Assembly: GCA_036924085.1 (NCBI GenBank)
Contig: JAVGWX010000007.1
Location: 30,605,953-30,669,952, forward strand
DNA length: 64,000 nucleotides
Source of the DNA: Ariolimax columbianus
Taxonomy: Eukaryota; Mollusca; Gastropoda; Stylommatophora; Arionidae
Direction of reading: 5' to 3'
The translations under genes and the position numbers were made by a program. Each line of letters opens with the position of its first letter. The stretch's first letter is position 1. A model generated the notes under the pieces. That model saw only the letters and a program-made list of their open reading frames with translations. It searched no databases and was not told the DNA's origin. Below are positions 21,971 through 33,842 of this stretch, piece after piece.

Positions 21971-22250
21971 TTCATCATCATCATCATCATCATCAGTCCC
22001 ATAACCGCTTTAGTTTTAGTTATTTGTTTGTATTATGCCATAGGTACTGAATATTCCATATTTTCTGCATTGCCATAGTCAGTCGTCTGAGTTTAGCGTA
22101 ACTCAGTAAAATATTGTAAGTGTATAGATAATTTAGAGTTGCTGTAATGTTTAATATTACATAATTTTATGTAATAATATAGACATTATCAGGGACATGA
22201 TGTTTCATATTTCAGGATACTATTTCAATATAATATAGAGAGATTAGTAG
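21971..22250 (-). mobile_element. LINE-B fragment with (TCA)8 tail
   Basis: A (TCA)8 tract at 21,971-21,994, i.e. (TGA)n as a 3' tail on the minus strand. It is joined directly to CCCATAACCGC and then to RT sequence (AMQKIWN...LWHNTN). The stretch 22,008-22,250 is homologous to 24,136-24,375 over about 240 bp, including non-coding flank. Confidence 0.65.
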
Positions 22251-23365
22251 TCGTTCAGGCACCGTTGCAGTTTGTAGAACCAGCTGCGCCATACAACAAC
22301 GGTGTGTCTTGGGCCGCTTTACATCTGACGGAGCCCATCTCTCTCCAGGTGGCAGTTCATTATAGTTGTCTAAATTTCATACAACATCACTGACCCTTTA
22401 TTCATCTATGGCGACCAGCGTCAATCTCGTGGAGTTCAGCCGTGTGAACTAGACCGTGAGATATGACACATGTTTAAGCGTAGTGATATTCATATAGCCG
22501 ATGTCAATTCCAGGATAATCGGACGGAAGAAAACACACACAACGAACGAATTAACCAGTCCAATGTGAAAACAACAACATGTTTCCGTGAACACAAGTCT
22601 AAGTCGTCGACTTGTGTGAATAACCGGCAAATTCATGGTCTGTGGCATCGATAATGAACTAAAGCAGAAGAGCAATGTAGACCCGCAGCTAATTATGTCA
22701 CCATCTTTGCTGCTCTTGTATATATATATATGCACACACGCATTAGTGTAAACACTGTCTTAGTACACAGTATAATTCAGCAATAATATGGCCTTAACTT
22801 ATTTTTATATTTTGATGCATTCTCTTGAATAAAAACATTAGTTAATTTTTTTTGTTGGAAAGGCATAACGAAAATGGATATATCAACATTAAGGCGCATA
22901 ACATATAATTTATCATTGTTTTTTCAATTAATATTGAATCGTAACATGTAAAGTAAATGAAAAAGTAAGTATATGTATTTTTAAAAATTCAACAGATGAC
23001 AGGAAACAACACATATTTGCTCAAAATTGAAATGAGCCAGTGTCACACGCCGCTTACAAAACAATCAGTTGGGTGTGTGTTATAGCGTGACCAACCTGGC
23101 AAACGATAATCCTTGCACTCAACGACCTAGAAAACCTATTTCTATTTTCCTACGTCTGTGTTACACAACTTTTTTACAGCTTTTTGGAAAGGGTCCATAT
23201 TTGGCTCAGTACCTTTTTCCGGATGACGTATCTTATAAAACTGTACTACTTTGGCACCATTCATTAAATACCCCTGCATTTCTTAATTTTCCAGGACTAA
23301 AATTAATTGTGTTTTTCAACGAGATTGGATGTTTGCGATTTACCGTTGTTTCATAGTTCAGTCAA
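22251..23365. other. AT-rich unassigned sequence
   Basis: No arrays except a short (TA)n at 22,717-22,730. No frame that I can support. Confidence 0.4.
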
Positions 23366-23368
23366 TTA

Positions 23369-23716
23369 TTGTAATAGTATTGAGAGATTATCGTTGCGTG
23401 TTGTGTCATTTTTCAGTTGTAATAGTATTGAGAGATTATCGTTGCGTGTTGTGTCATATTTCAGTTGTAATAGTATTGAGAGATTATCGTTGCGTGTTGT
23501 GTCATATTTCAGTTGTAATAGTATTGAGAGATTATCGTTGCGTGTTGTGTCATATTTCAGTTGTAATAGTTTTGAGAGATTATCGTTGCGTGTTGTGTCA
23601 TATTTCAGTTGTAATAGTATTGAGAGATTATCGTTGCGTGTCGTGTCATATTTCAGTTGTAATAGAATTGAGAGATTATCGTTGTGTGTTGTGTCATTTT
23701 TCAGTTGTAATAGTAT
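23369..23716. repeat. 48-bp minisatellite, 7 copies
   Basis: Unit starts TTGTAATAGTATTGAGAG; starts run at exactly 48-bp intervals from 23,369 to 23,705. As 48 is divisible by three, every frame without a stop in the unit stays open, producing long repetitive open frames. Each unit ends CATATTTCAG, which also occurs in the 22.2 and 24.3 kb LINE flanks and in the 25 kb array. Confidence 0.95.
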
Positions 23717-23724
23717 TGTAATAG

Positions 23725-24375
23725 TATCATGGCAGCATGTCCGAAAGAAACTCTGTCTTCCGCCAGTTATTCGACCTGCTCCAATGTAAAATCTATCGTG
23801 TCTATGATGTCTTTAGTCCATCGTCTTCTCGGTCGGCTCCTGCCTCTCTTTCCAGTGTCTAAGTCGTCCATAACCACTTTCTCCAGTCTGTTGTGCTTTT
23901 TGACGTGTCCAAAAAAGCCTCAGTTTTCGGGTCATTATGTCATTTATGAGCCAATTCTCCTTTACATTCAGGTCTCCCCGGATGGATTTCTTTCTTTCTT
24001 TCTTTGTCCACGGGATTTTCAGGACTCTTCTGTGTTTCAAAAGCACCGATCTTCGCTTTTATTATTTTTGCAATCGTCTATGTTTCACATCCATATGAAG
24101 GATGCCACATGAAAATTGCATGTTCTTAGGATCTTTACTTTTAGTTATTTGTTTTGTATTATGCCATAGGTTCTGCATGCTCCTTATTTTCTGCATTGTC
24201 ATAGTCAGTCGTCTAAATTTAGTGTAACTCAGTAAACTATTGTAAATGTATAGAGAGTTTAGAGTTGCTGTAATGTTTCATATTACATAATTGTATGTAC
24301 TAATATAGACATTATCAGGGATATGATGTTTCGTATTTCAGTAAACAATTTCAATATAATATAGAGAGATTAGTG
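23725..24375 (-). mobile_element. LINE-B relic and its upstream flank
   Basis: Minus-strand pieces include MQKIRSMQNLWHNTK, a broken ILHMDVKH-like segment, HRRVLKIPWTKK, NVKENWLINDIMTRKLRLF and a terminal AGRRQSFFRTCCHD-like region. Frameshifts throughout. The 24,136-24,375 part duplicates 22,008-22,250. Confidence 0.75.
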
Positions 24376-24559
24376 GCGTCATTTATTGTAGTCATTTATT
24401 GCAGTGATACAGACAGGCGAGTGGCGTGGGGAAATTTCAGATCTCAGAAAATTATGGTAATAATGTAGCGGAACAAATGAAAATTATATGAACAAATTAA
24501 CCACAATTATCTCAAATCAGGTCAGGTCATCCCGTAACCGGTGAGGTCGTTGGGGCACA

Positions 24560-24965
24560 CATGAAGACATCCTCACAACCCCACGCCACCCTTTTCTGTC
24601 AGCGACCGCTGCCTTTGCCTCTTCTGGTCGGAGATTGGTCCATTCTTTCATGTTGTCCTCCCACCTCTTTTTTTGGGACGGCCTCCTCGTCGTCTGCCTT
24701 GCACCTTACAATGGAGGATCGTATTTGCGAGACCATTTGATCTCGATGTGTGACAGTACCACGCGAGTTTCCTTATTTTGACAGTAGCCAAAAGGTCGTC
24801 AAAAGGCCTTATTGATGTTGTAATTTTATCTCGTAGTTCCTCATTTGTAACTCGATCTTTGTACGTGACGTTTAAAAATCTTCGGAAACATCTCATCTCC
24901 AAGACCTGTATCCTTCGCTGAAGGTCAGCTGTAACTGTTCATGTCTCACAAGCATAGAGGAATAT
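24560..24965 (-). mobile_element. LINE-C relic (RT C-terminus)
   Basis: Minus-strand frame open over 24,648-24,902 with EMRCFRRFLNVTYKD, VTNEELRDKI, ATVKIRKLAWYCH, then GRRRGGRPKKR. Another frame continues to VADRKGWRGVV and CAPTTSPVTG. The order (CFRR..., RGRPKKRW..., DR..WR, C..P...G) is that of RTE-like LINE ORFs. A second copy of the 3' end is at 35,200-35,405. Confidence 0.82.
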
Positions 24966-25911
24966 TGACAGGAACAATCTCAAATATAAGAATATTTTAA
25001 ACACTCAAGAAAACGAAAACACAAGACGACAGTAAAGAATGATAAGTAACATAAACATTTTAATTCGCGTACAACTCCAGGTGGCGAATTCGCCGCTTTA
25101 AGAAAACACCAATGAAGGAATTTTGCTAGTTGATACATTTTAATATTAAATTTCAAAAAAATATCAAAATAGCATAACGAAAACTATTGTATTGATGGTC
25201 ATATTTTAAAAGAAATGTTTATAATTAAAATGAAGATAAATATATTGTAGTGATGTTTCATATTTCAATAAACTATTTTAACAAAATCAAGATATATGTA
25301 TTATAATGGCGTTTTACATTTCAATAAACTATTTTAACAAAATCAAGATAATTGTATGATAGTTATGTTTCTTATTTCAGTAAACTGTTTTAACAAAATC
25401 AAGATAAACATATTTTAGATATGCTTCTTATTTCAATAAACTATATAAAAAGAAATGTATTGTATTGATATTTCATATTTCAATAAACTATTTTAACAAA
25501 ATCAAGATAAATATATTGTAGTTATATTTTTTTATTTCAATAAACTATTTAAAAAATCAAGATAAATGAATTAAATTGATATTTCAATACATTTATGTAA
25601 TGTTAGAGGCATGTTATTGTTATTGGAATGTTTCAAATTTGAAGAAAGAAATTAAAATAATGCAATTTACAGAATAATGTGCAATATTTCAGAAAATTAC
25701 TATATTGCAATAAAATATCGGAATAGCATAAAGAAAACTATATTGTAGTGATGATCATGTTTCAAAAAATGTAGGTAATTAAAATGAAGATAAATATGTT
25801 GAAGTGATGTTTCATATTTCAATAAACTATTTTAACAAAATCAAGATACATGTTTGGAAGTGATGTTTCCATACACTTATGTAATGTTAGAGGCATGTTT
25901 CAAATTGGAAG
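24966..25911. repeat. AT-rich degenerate ~60-bp array and satellite progenitor
   Basis: Imperfect units such as TTTTAACAAAATCAAGATAA plus TTTCATATTTCAATAAAC recur from about 25,140 to 25,900. The segment 25,600-25,712 contains a single copy of the motif amplified just downstream, in the same flanking context (TAATGTTAGAGGCATG before it, TTTCAGAAAATTACT after it). Confidence 0.75.
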
Positions 25912-28410
25912 AAAGAAATTAAAATAATACAATATGCAGATTAATGTTCAAAGAAATTAAAATAATACAATATGCAGATTAATGTTCAAAGAAATTAAAA
26001 TAATACAATATGCAGATTAATGTTCAAAGAAATTAAAATAATACATTATACAGATTAATGTTCAAAGAAATTAAAATAATACAATATACAGATTAATGTT
26101 CAAAGAAATTAAAATAGTACAATATGCAGATTAATGTTCAAAGAAATTAAAATAATACAATATGCAGATTAATGTTCAAAGAAATTAAAATAATACAATA
26201 TGCAGATTAATGTTCAAAGAAATTAAAATAATACAATATGCAGATTAATGTTCAAAGAAATTAAAATAATACAATTTGCAGATTAATGTTCAAAGAAATT
26301 AAAATAATACAATATGCAGATTAATGTTCAAAGAAATTAAAATAATACATTATACAGATTAATGTTCAAAAAAATTAAAATAATACAATATACAGATTAA
26401 TGTTCAAAGAAATTAAAATAATGCAATATACAGATTAATGTTCAATGAAATTAAAATAATGCAATATGCAGATTAATGTTCAAAGAAATTAAAATAATAC
26501 AATATGCAGATTAATGTTCAAAGAAATTAAAATAATACAATATGCAGATTAATGTTCAAAGAAATTAAAATAATACAATATGCAGATTAATGTTCAAAGA
26601 AATTAAAATAATACATTATACAGATTAATGTTCAAAGAAATTAAAATAATACAATATGCAGATTAATGTTTAAAGAAATTAAAATAATACATTATACAGA
26701 TTAATGTTCAAAGAAATTAAAATAATACAATATGCAGATTAATGTTCAAAGAAATTAAAATAATGCAATATGCAGATTAATGTTCAAAGAAATTAAAATA
26801 ATGCAATATGCAGATTAATGTTCAAAGAAATTAAAATAATACAATATGCAGATTAATGTTCAAAGAAATTAAAATAATGCAATATGCAGATTAATGTTCA
26901 AAGAAATTAAAATAATACAATATGCAGATTATGTTCAAAGAAATTAAAATAATACAATATGCAGATTAATGTTCAAAGAAATTAAAATAATACAATATGC
27001 AGATTAATGTTCAAAGAAATTAAAATAATACAATATGTAGATTAATGTTCAAAGACATTAAAATAATACAATATGCAGATTAATGTTCAAAGAAATTAAA
27101 ATAATACATTATACAGATTAATGTTCAAAGAAATTAAAATAATACAATATGCAGATTAATGTTCAAAGAAATTAAAATAATACAATATGCAGATTAATGT
27201 TCAAAGAAATTAAAATAATACAATATGCAGATTATGTTCAAAGAAATTAAAATAATACAATATGCAGATTAATGTTTACAGAAATTAAAATAATACAATA
27301 TGCAGATTATGTTCAAAGAAATTAAAATAATACAATATGCAGATTAATGTTCAAAGAAATTAAAATAATACAATATGCAGATTAATGTTCAAAGAAATTA
27401 AAATAATACATTATACAGATTAATGTTCAAAGAAATTAAAATAATGCAATATGCAGATTAATGTTCAAAGAAATTAAAATAATGCAATATGCAGATTAAT
27501 GTTCAAAGAAATTAAAATAATACAATATGCAGATTAATGTTCAAAGAAATTAAAATAATGCAATATGCAGATTAATGTTCAAAGAAATTAAAATAATACA
27601 ATATGCAGATTATGTTCAAAGAAATTAAAATAATACAATATGCAGATTAATGTTCAAAGAAATTAAAATAATACAATATGCAGATTAATGTTCAAAGAAA
27701 TTAAAATAATACAATATGCATATTAATGTTCAAAGACATTAAAATAATACAATATGCAGATTAATGTTCAAAGAAATTAAAATAATACATTATACAGATT
27801 AATGTTCAAAGAAATTAAAATAATACAATATGCAGATTAATGTTCAAAGAAATTAAAATAATACAATATGCAGATTAATGTTCAAAGAAATTAAAATAAT
27901 ACAATATGCAGATTATGTTCAAAGAAATTAAAATAATACAATATGCAGATTAATGTTTAAAGAAATTAAAATAATACAATATGCAGATTATGTTCAAAGA
28001 AATTAAAATAATACAATATGCAGATTAATGTTCAAAGAAATTAAAATAATACAATATGCAGATTAATGTTCAAAGAAATTAAAATAATACATTATACAGA
28101 TTAATGTTCAAAGAAATTAAAATAATACAATATGCAGATTAATGTTCAAAGAAATTAAAATAATACATTATACAGATTAATGTTCAAAGAAATTAAAATA
28201 ATACAATATGCAGATTAATGTTCAAAGAAATTAAAATAATACAATATGCAGATTAATGTTCAAAGAAATTAAAATAATACAATATGCAGATTAATGTTCA
28301 AAGAAATTAAAATAATACAATATGCAGATTAATGTTCAAAGAAATTAAAATAATACAATATACAGATTAATGTTCAAAGAAATTAAAATAATACAATATG
28401 CAGATTAATG
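25912..28410. repeat. 38-bp AT-rich satellite with higher-order structure
   Basis: About 65 head-to-tail monomers of 38 bp, built from TTCAAAGAAATTAAAATAAT and ACAATATGCAGATTAATG. Variants include ACATTATACAG monomers, ATGCAATATGC monomers and 37-bp monomers ending CAGATTATG. The 37-bp variants at 26,928, 27,230 and 27,305 recur at 27,609, 27,911 and 27,986; a unique GACATT variant at 27,054 recurs at 27,735. All are offset by exactly 681 bp, so an 18-monomer block is tandemly duplicated (about 26,735-28,100). Confidence 0.95.
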
Positions 28411-28906
28411 TGCGATGTTTCAGAAAATTACTGTTTTGGACAGTATAATTCTGATCTATAATTTCATCTATATACTTTAGTAGTTGAAGGTTGTCTGGCG
28501 GTGGGATATTTGTTTCGGTGCCATCTGTGTTGCAGTTGTTATTTGTAATACATATATATGTAGTGTTTATTAAACACCTCCAAACAGTCTTATTTATGGT
28601 CTTCATTGTGCTGTGGGGGCGTTGCTGTTGATGGTACATGCTCAAAGGACGGATACTCTTGAGTTATTGCAGTGTTAAAATGTGTTTGATATTTAAATAA
28701 ATTAAGACAATAAAAAAGAGGAACTAGTCCCACAGTAATGTTCCGGACTTCAGCACAGAACAAATCTTGTTGTAGACTTATGTACTGTATTTTTACTGTT
28801 TGTATTATTCACGCGTTGATATAAAAATGTTGATTATTCATTCTTGTCTTTTCGTTTTAATTTGTCTTTTTGAAAACTCTATCGCCGTTCTGAAAGAGGC
28901 TTTGTC
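28411..28906. other. Unassigned sequence
   Basis: A 92-codon minus-strand open frame (28,367-28,645) has no recognisable motif, and its end lies in the satellite. Confidence 0.4.
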
Positions 28907-28918
28907 AGATTCGGGTAT

Positions 28919-29176
28919 TTTTTTATTTATTTTTTTGCGTTCGCCTTATTTATCTATTCCCCAAGGCGTGTGTGCGTTACACTGTGGTTTTTATTTTGCG
29001 CCTGTCGGCCCAGTGCATCCGACTTCAGCATGCATTTTATGTAAGGGTCTGCTTCCTCCTGCATTTTCTAAGGGTTTGCTTCCCCGGGGTAACGGCCGGT
29101 GCTGTGATGGGGATCGAACTTAGCACCTTCTGGTTGTGAGCCGTGCCACTTAACCACTAGGCCACGCCGTCCCCCT
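28919..29176 (-). mobile_element. SINE-1, minus copy with 12-bp TSD
   Basis: Flanked by AGATTCGGGTAT at 28,907-28,918 and 29,177-29,188. On the minus strand the head reads GTGGCCTAGTGGTTAAG (A box) and AGTTCGATCCC (B box), followed by the body GGGGAAGCAAACCCTTAGAA. The T-rich left end is the reverse of an A-rich tail. Confidence 0.9.
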
Positions 29177-29210
29177 AGATTCGGGTATGAATAGCGCCAC
29201 TGCCACACTA

Positions 29211-29425
29211 GGGGGACAGCGTGGGCTAGTGGTTATAAGTGACACGGCTTACAACCCAAAGATGCTGGATTCGCTCCTCAATAACAGCACCGTCCGTTTC
29301 CATGGGGAAGCAAACCCTTAGAAAATGCAGGAGGAAGCAGACCCCTACATAAAATGCATGCCGAAGTCGGATGCACTGGACCGACAGACGAAAAAAAAAA
29401 CAGTGCAACACACTGCGGAATAGAG
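29211..29425 (+). mobile_element. SINE-1, plus copy, head-to-head with the previous one
   Basis: Starts GGGGGACAGCGTGGGCTAGTGG and carries the same body. Its B box is mutated (GGATTCGCTCC). It lies 34 bp from the minus copy, in opposite orientation. No clear TSD was found. Confidence 0.85.
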
Positions 29426-30084
29426 AAATTCGTTGAATGGCTTCGAATTCGTTGAATCTAAGTTGGATGTCTACTTCATTTTTTTATTTTTCAAACTACT
29501 CATAAAAATAATTCTTTGCAATCATAACCTCTGCCTTCTAAGAAATCCTACATTTCACAACTTGTTTCACATTGTGCAATATACATATTTTCACATATTT
29601 ACACACAATTTAAACAGCGATGCTGAGTTTCTAGATTATTGCAGTATGTGTATGCAGCAGTTGAACCGTTTAGCGTTTAACCCACATCTAATGGAAACAA
29701 CACGGGTCTGTTTAGTTTGCGGTGCTGCTAACAGCCAGCGTGGCTAATAACTCAAGACATACATACACAAACACTTGTTCTGATATTGTTTTATATTGAT
29801 CTTTTAATTTTGCTAAGCAGTTACTAAATTACATAAGCAACATTGCCTGTAGGCGTATGCACTGTGTAGGTGGGTCGAGCACATTCTAGGGCGTTCTAGC
29901 GGCGAGATGCCCCAGTACATTTGTTTCAGTTGCCACTTATCGTGTTTAATATATCGAGTGGCCAAACGGCTGTAGCCCTTGCCTCTCACAACAGGTGGAC
30001 CGAGTTGCTCCATGGACGCAACAGACGTTAATCTACCCAACTGTATGGACAGCTGAGACGCTAATCCGGCCAGGCACAACATAC
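29426..30084. other. Unassigned sequence
   Basis: No array or element recognised; short open frames only. Confidence 0.4.
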
Positions 30085-30391
30085 TGACTAGGATGTCGCT
30101 TTAGGTTCAGGCACAAAATACTGACCAAGATCACTATCTTCCAATGTAACGATCCCTGGAAACAGCTGTTTTCAAATCAGTCTGACTGGCGAGATGTGGA
30201 TCGTTGTAGTGAACTTCACACAGATGAAGCCTAGGATAGCACAACCGCCTGGAGAACGCGGTCCACCTTCATCAGCACTCTCGGGATGTGAGGAAAGCTA
30301 CTTTAATCCGATACTTAACTCCCTTTTCTGGGCGCACAAAAAAAAGTAAACTTACACATTGTGGATATTCAACAACAACAACAACAACAAA
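30085..30391 (+). repeat. Dispersed repeat D with (CAA)n tail
   Basis: Contains CTGGCGAGATGTGGATCG, CCACCTTCATCAGCACTC and TTCTGGGCGCACAAAA, and ends at ATTCAACAACAACAACAACA (30,368-30,391). The (CAA)n run at one end gives D a polarity and suggests a retrotransposed 3' tail. Confidence 0.75.
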
Positions 30392-30744
30392 TCAACTCAA
30401 CTGTATGAACAGGTAGACGAGGGGACAACGGGTCGCAATGTATTTAGCGAAATGTCCCAGTCGTAAAGTAAGGATGACATGAATAGTGTACATAGAATAG
30501 TTCTATGTCTCACCTTTCTAAACAGGACATACACGAGTCAATAGGCACTTAAACCGGACCAATGATCAGCATCTGTTTGTGTGCAGACATTTCTCTCATC
30601 CTGATGAAACAAATACTTACTTATTGAAAAAGGGAAAATGCCCCTAAATGCCGCCGACAATCGTCATTACAATGGAGCAGCGGAGCAACAGCAGAACACC
30701 TGCATTTGTATAAGAATAGCTATGCAGTGCCAAGATCATTCTTG
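30392..30744. other. Possible LINE C-terminus, very degenerate
   Basis: Near 30,640-30,745 a frame gives TAEHLHLYKNS and a short end resembling LINE tails just before GCGGTTATGGGATAAC. Weak support. Confidence 0.3.
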
Positions 30745-31538
30745 CACAGCGGTTATGGGATAACAACAACAACAGCAGCTATGGGATAACAACAACAACA
30801 GCAGCTATGGGATAACAACAACAACAACAGCTATGGGATAACAACAACAACAACAGCTATGGGATAACAACAACAACAACAGCTTTGGGATAACAACAAC
30901 AACAACAGCTATGGGATAACAACAACAACAACAGCTATGGGATAACAACAACAACAGCAGCTATGGGATAACAACAACAACAACAGCTATGGGAAAACAA
31001 CAACAGCTATGGGATAACAACAACAACAGCAGCTATGGGATAACAACAACAACAACAGCTATGGGATAACAACAACAGCTATGGGATAACAACAACAGCT
31101 ATGGGATAACAACAACAGCAGCTATGGGATAACAACAACAACAACAGCTATGGGATAACAACAACAGCTATGGGATAACAACAACAGCTATGGGATAACA
31201 ACAACAGCTATGGGATAACAACAACAACAACAGCTATGGGATAACAACAACAGCTATGGGATAACAACAACAGCTATGGGATAACAACAACAGCTATGGG
31301 ATAACAACAACAACAACAGCTATGGGATAACAACAACAACAGCTATGGGATAACAACAACAGCAGCTATGGGATAACAACAAAAACAGCTATGGGATAAC
31401 AACAACAGCTATGGGATAACAACAACAGCAGCTATTGGATAACAACAACAACAACAGCTATGGGATAACAACAACAACAGCAGCTATTGGATAACAACAG
31501 CAGCTATGGGATAACAACAACAACAACAGCAACAACAA
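30745..31538. repeat. GCTATGGGATAAC(AAC)n minisatellite
   Basis: More than 30 units built from AGCTATGGGATAAC plus a variable number of AAC/CAA steps, so the unit length changes from about 21 to 30 bp. The first unit is GCGGTTATGGGATAACAAC, resembling a LINE 3' end with (CAA)n tail. Confidence 0.92.
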
Positions 31539-31572
31539 CTACCTAACTGTATATATGTGTCTGACAACAAGA

Positions 31573-31770
31573 AGTGGGAGCGCATGGCCGAATTGCATCG
31601 ATACTTACCTGCCGAAATAGAGGGAAGTAGAACGAATGTCTGATAAGGCATATGTTTTTTTTTATTTTGAGGGTGAAATAAACAAACATAGTTAGCACAC
31701 GACGTGACGACAGGAGTGGCTAAGCGGCCTGTAGACCTCAGCTTAAAAACCTCTCGACTACTCCAGTTAT
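31573..31770 (+). mobile_element. SINE-4 candidate, second copy
   Basis: Homologous to 1,270-1,470: GAGCGCATGGCCGAATTGC (A-box-like), GATAAGGCATATG, and GTGGCTAAGCGGCCTGTAG. Confidence 0.5.
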
Positions 31771-31864
31771 GGGAATAAAGTCGTACAACATTAATAGTAA
31801 AGACAGCAAAGAAAGGAACTGGTCAATACAAATATCTGAGACAGCATACAAAGAAATAAGTCTG

Positions 31865-32275
31865 TAATACTTACTTAACGTCCTTATATTGCTTAGAAGA
31901 CCACATATTCTGTATACAACCAGTTTCTTGGAGAGTGATTTTTACAGATGTGCGAATCGATGTTAATAGACTCAAACGCTAGAGCTAAGTAGACACGCAG
32001 TCAGTTAGGCGTCATCTATAGCTGCTCTTAACAAACCACCTGGGGAAAGATACAAATACCTTGGATAGATTTTTAACTTCAAGCCTACCCTTTTCGATTT
32101 CCAACTGCCAGTGAATTTTTAACGTGCTCGACACTGAACACGGGAGTCCGATCTCACTACCCGAAAGATCAGGGGAATTGTTACCAGAAGATCCATGTGA
32201 AAAAATGCCAGTCTCCACCGTTTTTCGAACTTGCAACCTCCGGCACCCGAGGCCTTACTTCGAGACCACTGTATA
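31865..32275 (-). mobile_element. SINE-2, near-full-length copy
   Basis: Minus-strand element. The tRNA-like head is at 32,210-32,275 (reverse of CGAGGCCTTACTTCGAGACC; B-box region near TTTTTCGAACTTGCAACC). The body includes the reverse of GGTGGTTTGTTAAGAGCAGC, and the tail matches ACTGGTTGTATACAGA of the 41.9 kb copy and the LINE-H 3' end. Confidence 0.78.
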
Positions 32276-32894
32276 TCTTCTCACTTTCTTGCATCGTCAT
32301 TTGAAATAGGAAGGCGTGCATCTTACATACAAATTTCCCGCTTCTTGAATATGGTCGTTGAGATAACCTTCTTTGTGTTAACATATTTGATGTGCACTGG
32401 ATGATTCCGAATATAATGTTGAAAAGCATATCTACATCCAATTCTCATAGTGCAACCTGGTATTATAATTGATATTGTTGCCTTTAAATATATCCACTAC
32501 GATGTAGTGCTCCAGAACAAGTGGATAATAACGTATGCACACAACCTGTACAAAGATAGAGATGTTTCCTACTTGACAATGTCCCACTTAATTTGTACTC
32601 AGTAACCTCTTGCATTGAAAGCACGTCACTGAGCATTGCAATCGCTTCCCAGACGTCTTGATGGAGAACAAAATACGGCGATGGAAATAATGTGCAGTGT
32701 TAGATTTTGCCGGTTCATTTGATTCAAAACGGGGAAAATTGCGTAATCCTTATAAAGACAGTTTTGTATACTGCATTGAACTTAGTTAACCTAGTGGTAC
32801 GCCTGGGTCTTTGTAATTGACAAAGTTAGGAATAGCACCCCTGTCCCACGGAGAGCATGTCGTAATAGGCGACTGTGTGACAAGGCATAACACC
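32276..32894. other. Unassigned sequence
   Basis: No feature that I can name. Confidence 0.4.
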
Positions 32895-33010
32895 GGCCAT
32901 GGTAAAGTGGTTTGTTAAGAGAAGCATAGACGGCGCCTAACAGACTATGGGTATATTTTGCTCTAGTATTTGAATCTATTAAGATGGACTCAGACATTTG
33001 TTACTCACAC
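32895..33010 (+). mobile_element. SINE-2 fragment (body to tail)
   Basis: Carries GTGGTTTGTTAAGAGAAGC, GACGGCGCCTAACAGACT and TATTAAGATGGACTC, matching the body of SINE-2. Confidence 0.7.
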
Positions 33011-33404
33011 CCCGCGGCACTTGTCCAAACGCAGCGGAGTAATAAGCTGCTCGAGCCTAAATTTTGAAGCTGTGTCACTTGACAGTGCGATTTACGTATA
33101 TAGTGCGATAGTATTCATTGCACGTCCCATCACATTTTTCTATCAGCGAGAGATAGACTTTACTAATTTGGAGGTTGTAATTGTCCTCTCAGACTCAACA
33201 GCCGATACTAGTGCACATTTTCTCAGAAAATTAACATATAAAAGTCATTTGTTTAGTTTAGTTTAGCCGAGGAATCAACATCATTGCATACGGTATAACC
33301 CATAAGTGCTCTATTCTTCTCCATATTTTTGGGAGAATCTCAGCCACAATGGATGAACTACGGAGCACCGGCAAGGATCCCGTAATAGATTGGCTAGATT
33401 GTTA

Positions 33405-33627
33405 ACATAATTTTGCCGGGGAAGCGGCCTTTAAGCCTACTCTTTTCGATTTCTAATTACCGGGGAATTGTTAACGTGCACGACATTGCACACGGACGTC
33501 TGATATCTACTACCTAGAGATCCAAGAAACTACCTGAAAGTCCACGTGAAAAAACCCGTGATTTAAACCCGCGACCTCCAGCACCTGATGCTGACGTTTT
33601 ACCTTGAGACCACTCAGTCGCCGTCAA
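33405..33627 (-). mobile_element. SINE-2, 5' half
   Basis: Minus-strand head at 33,560-33,627 (reverse of TTACCTTGAGACCACTCAGT; B box as reverse of TTTAAACCCGCGACC), then the TCTTTTCGATTTCTAATTACC body block. Confidence 0.75.
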
Positions 33628-33842
33628 TATCAGTAGACCAACCCATGAAGGGCCCACAAAACATCCCTTTGATGTCTGTCAACTCTTGAAATGACGATGA
33701 TCAGACATTTAACTATGTAACGTTAATGGTGATACTGTTTTTATGGTGGTTGTAATGATTGCGTACATTTGCGAATATATGTATTTAAAATCTTAACGTG
33801 TTCATGTAATTTTGTAATCAAATGTTTTGTGTGTGTGCTTAG

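Noticed and set aside
25912..28410. CRISPR-like regular repeats
   Set aside because: Units are contiguous 38-bp monomers without variable spacers; the window is eukaryotic. The same applies to all other arrays here.
28367..28645. 92-codon minus-strand frame next to the satellite
   Set aside because: Its end lies in the satellite and the rest has no recognisable motif.
30032..30420. Possible TSD (AACTGTATG) around the repeat D copy at 30.1 kb
   Set aside because: The matching flanks extend imperfectly beyond a TSD and do not abut the element ends; not convincing.
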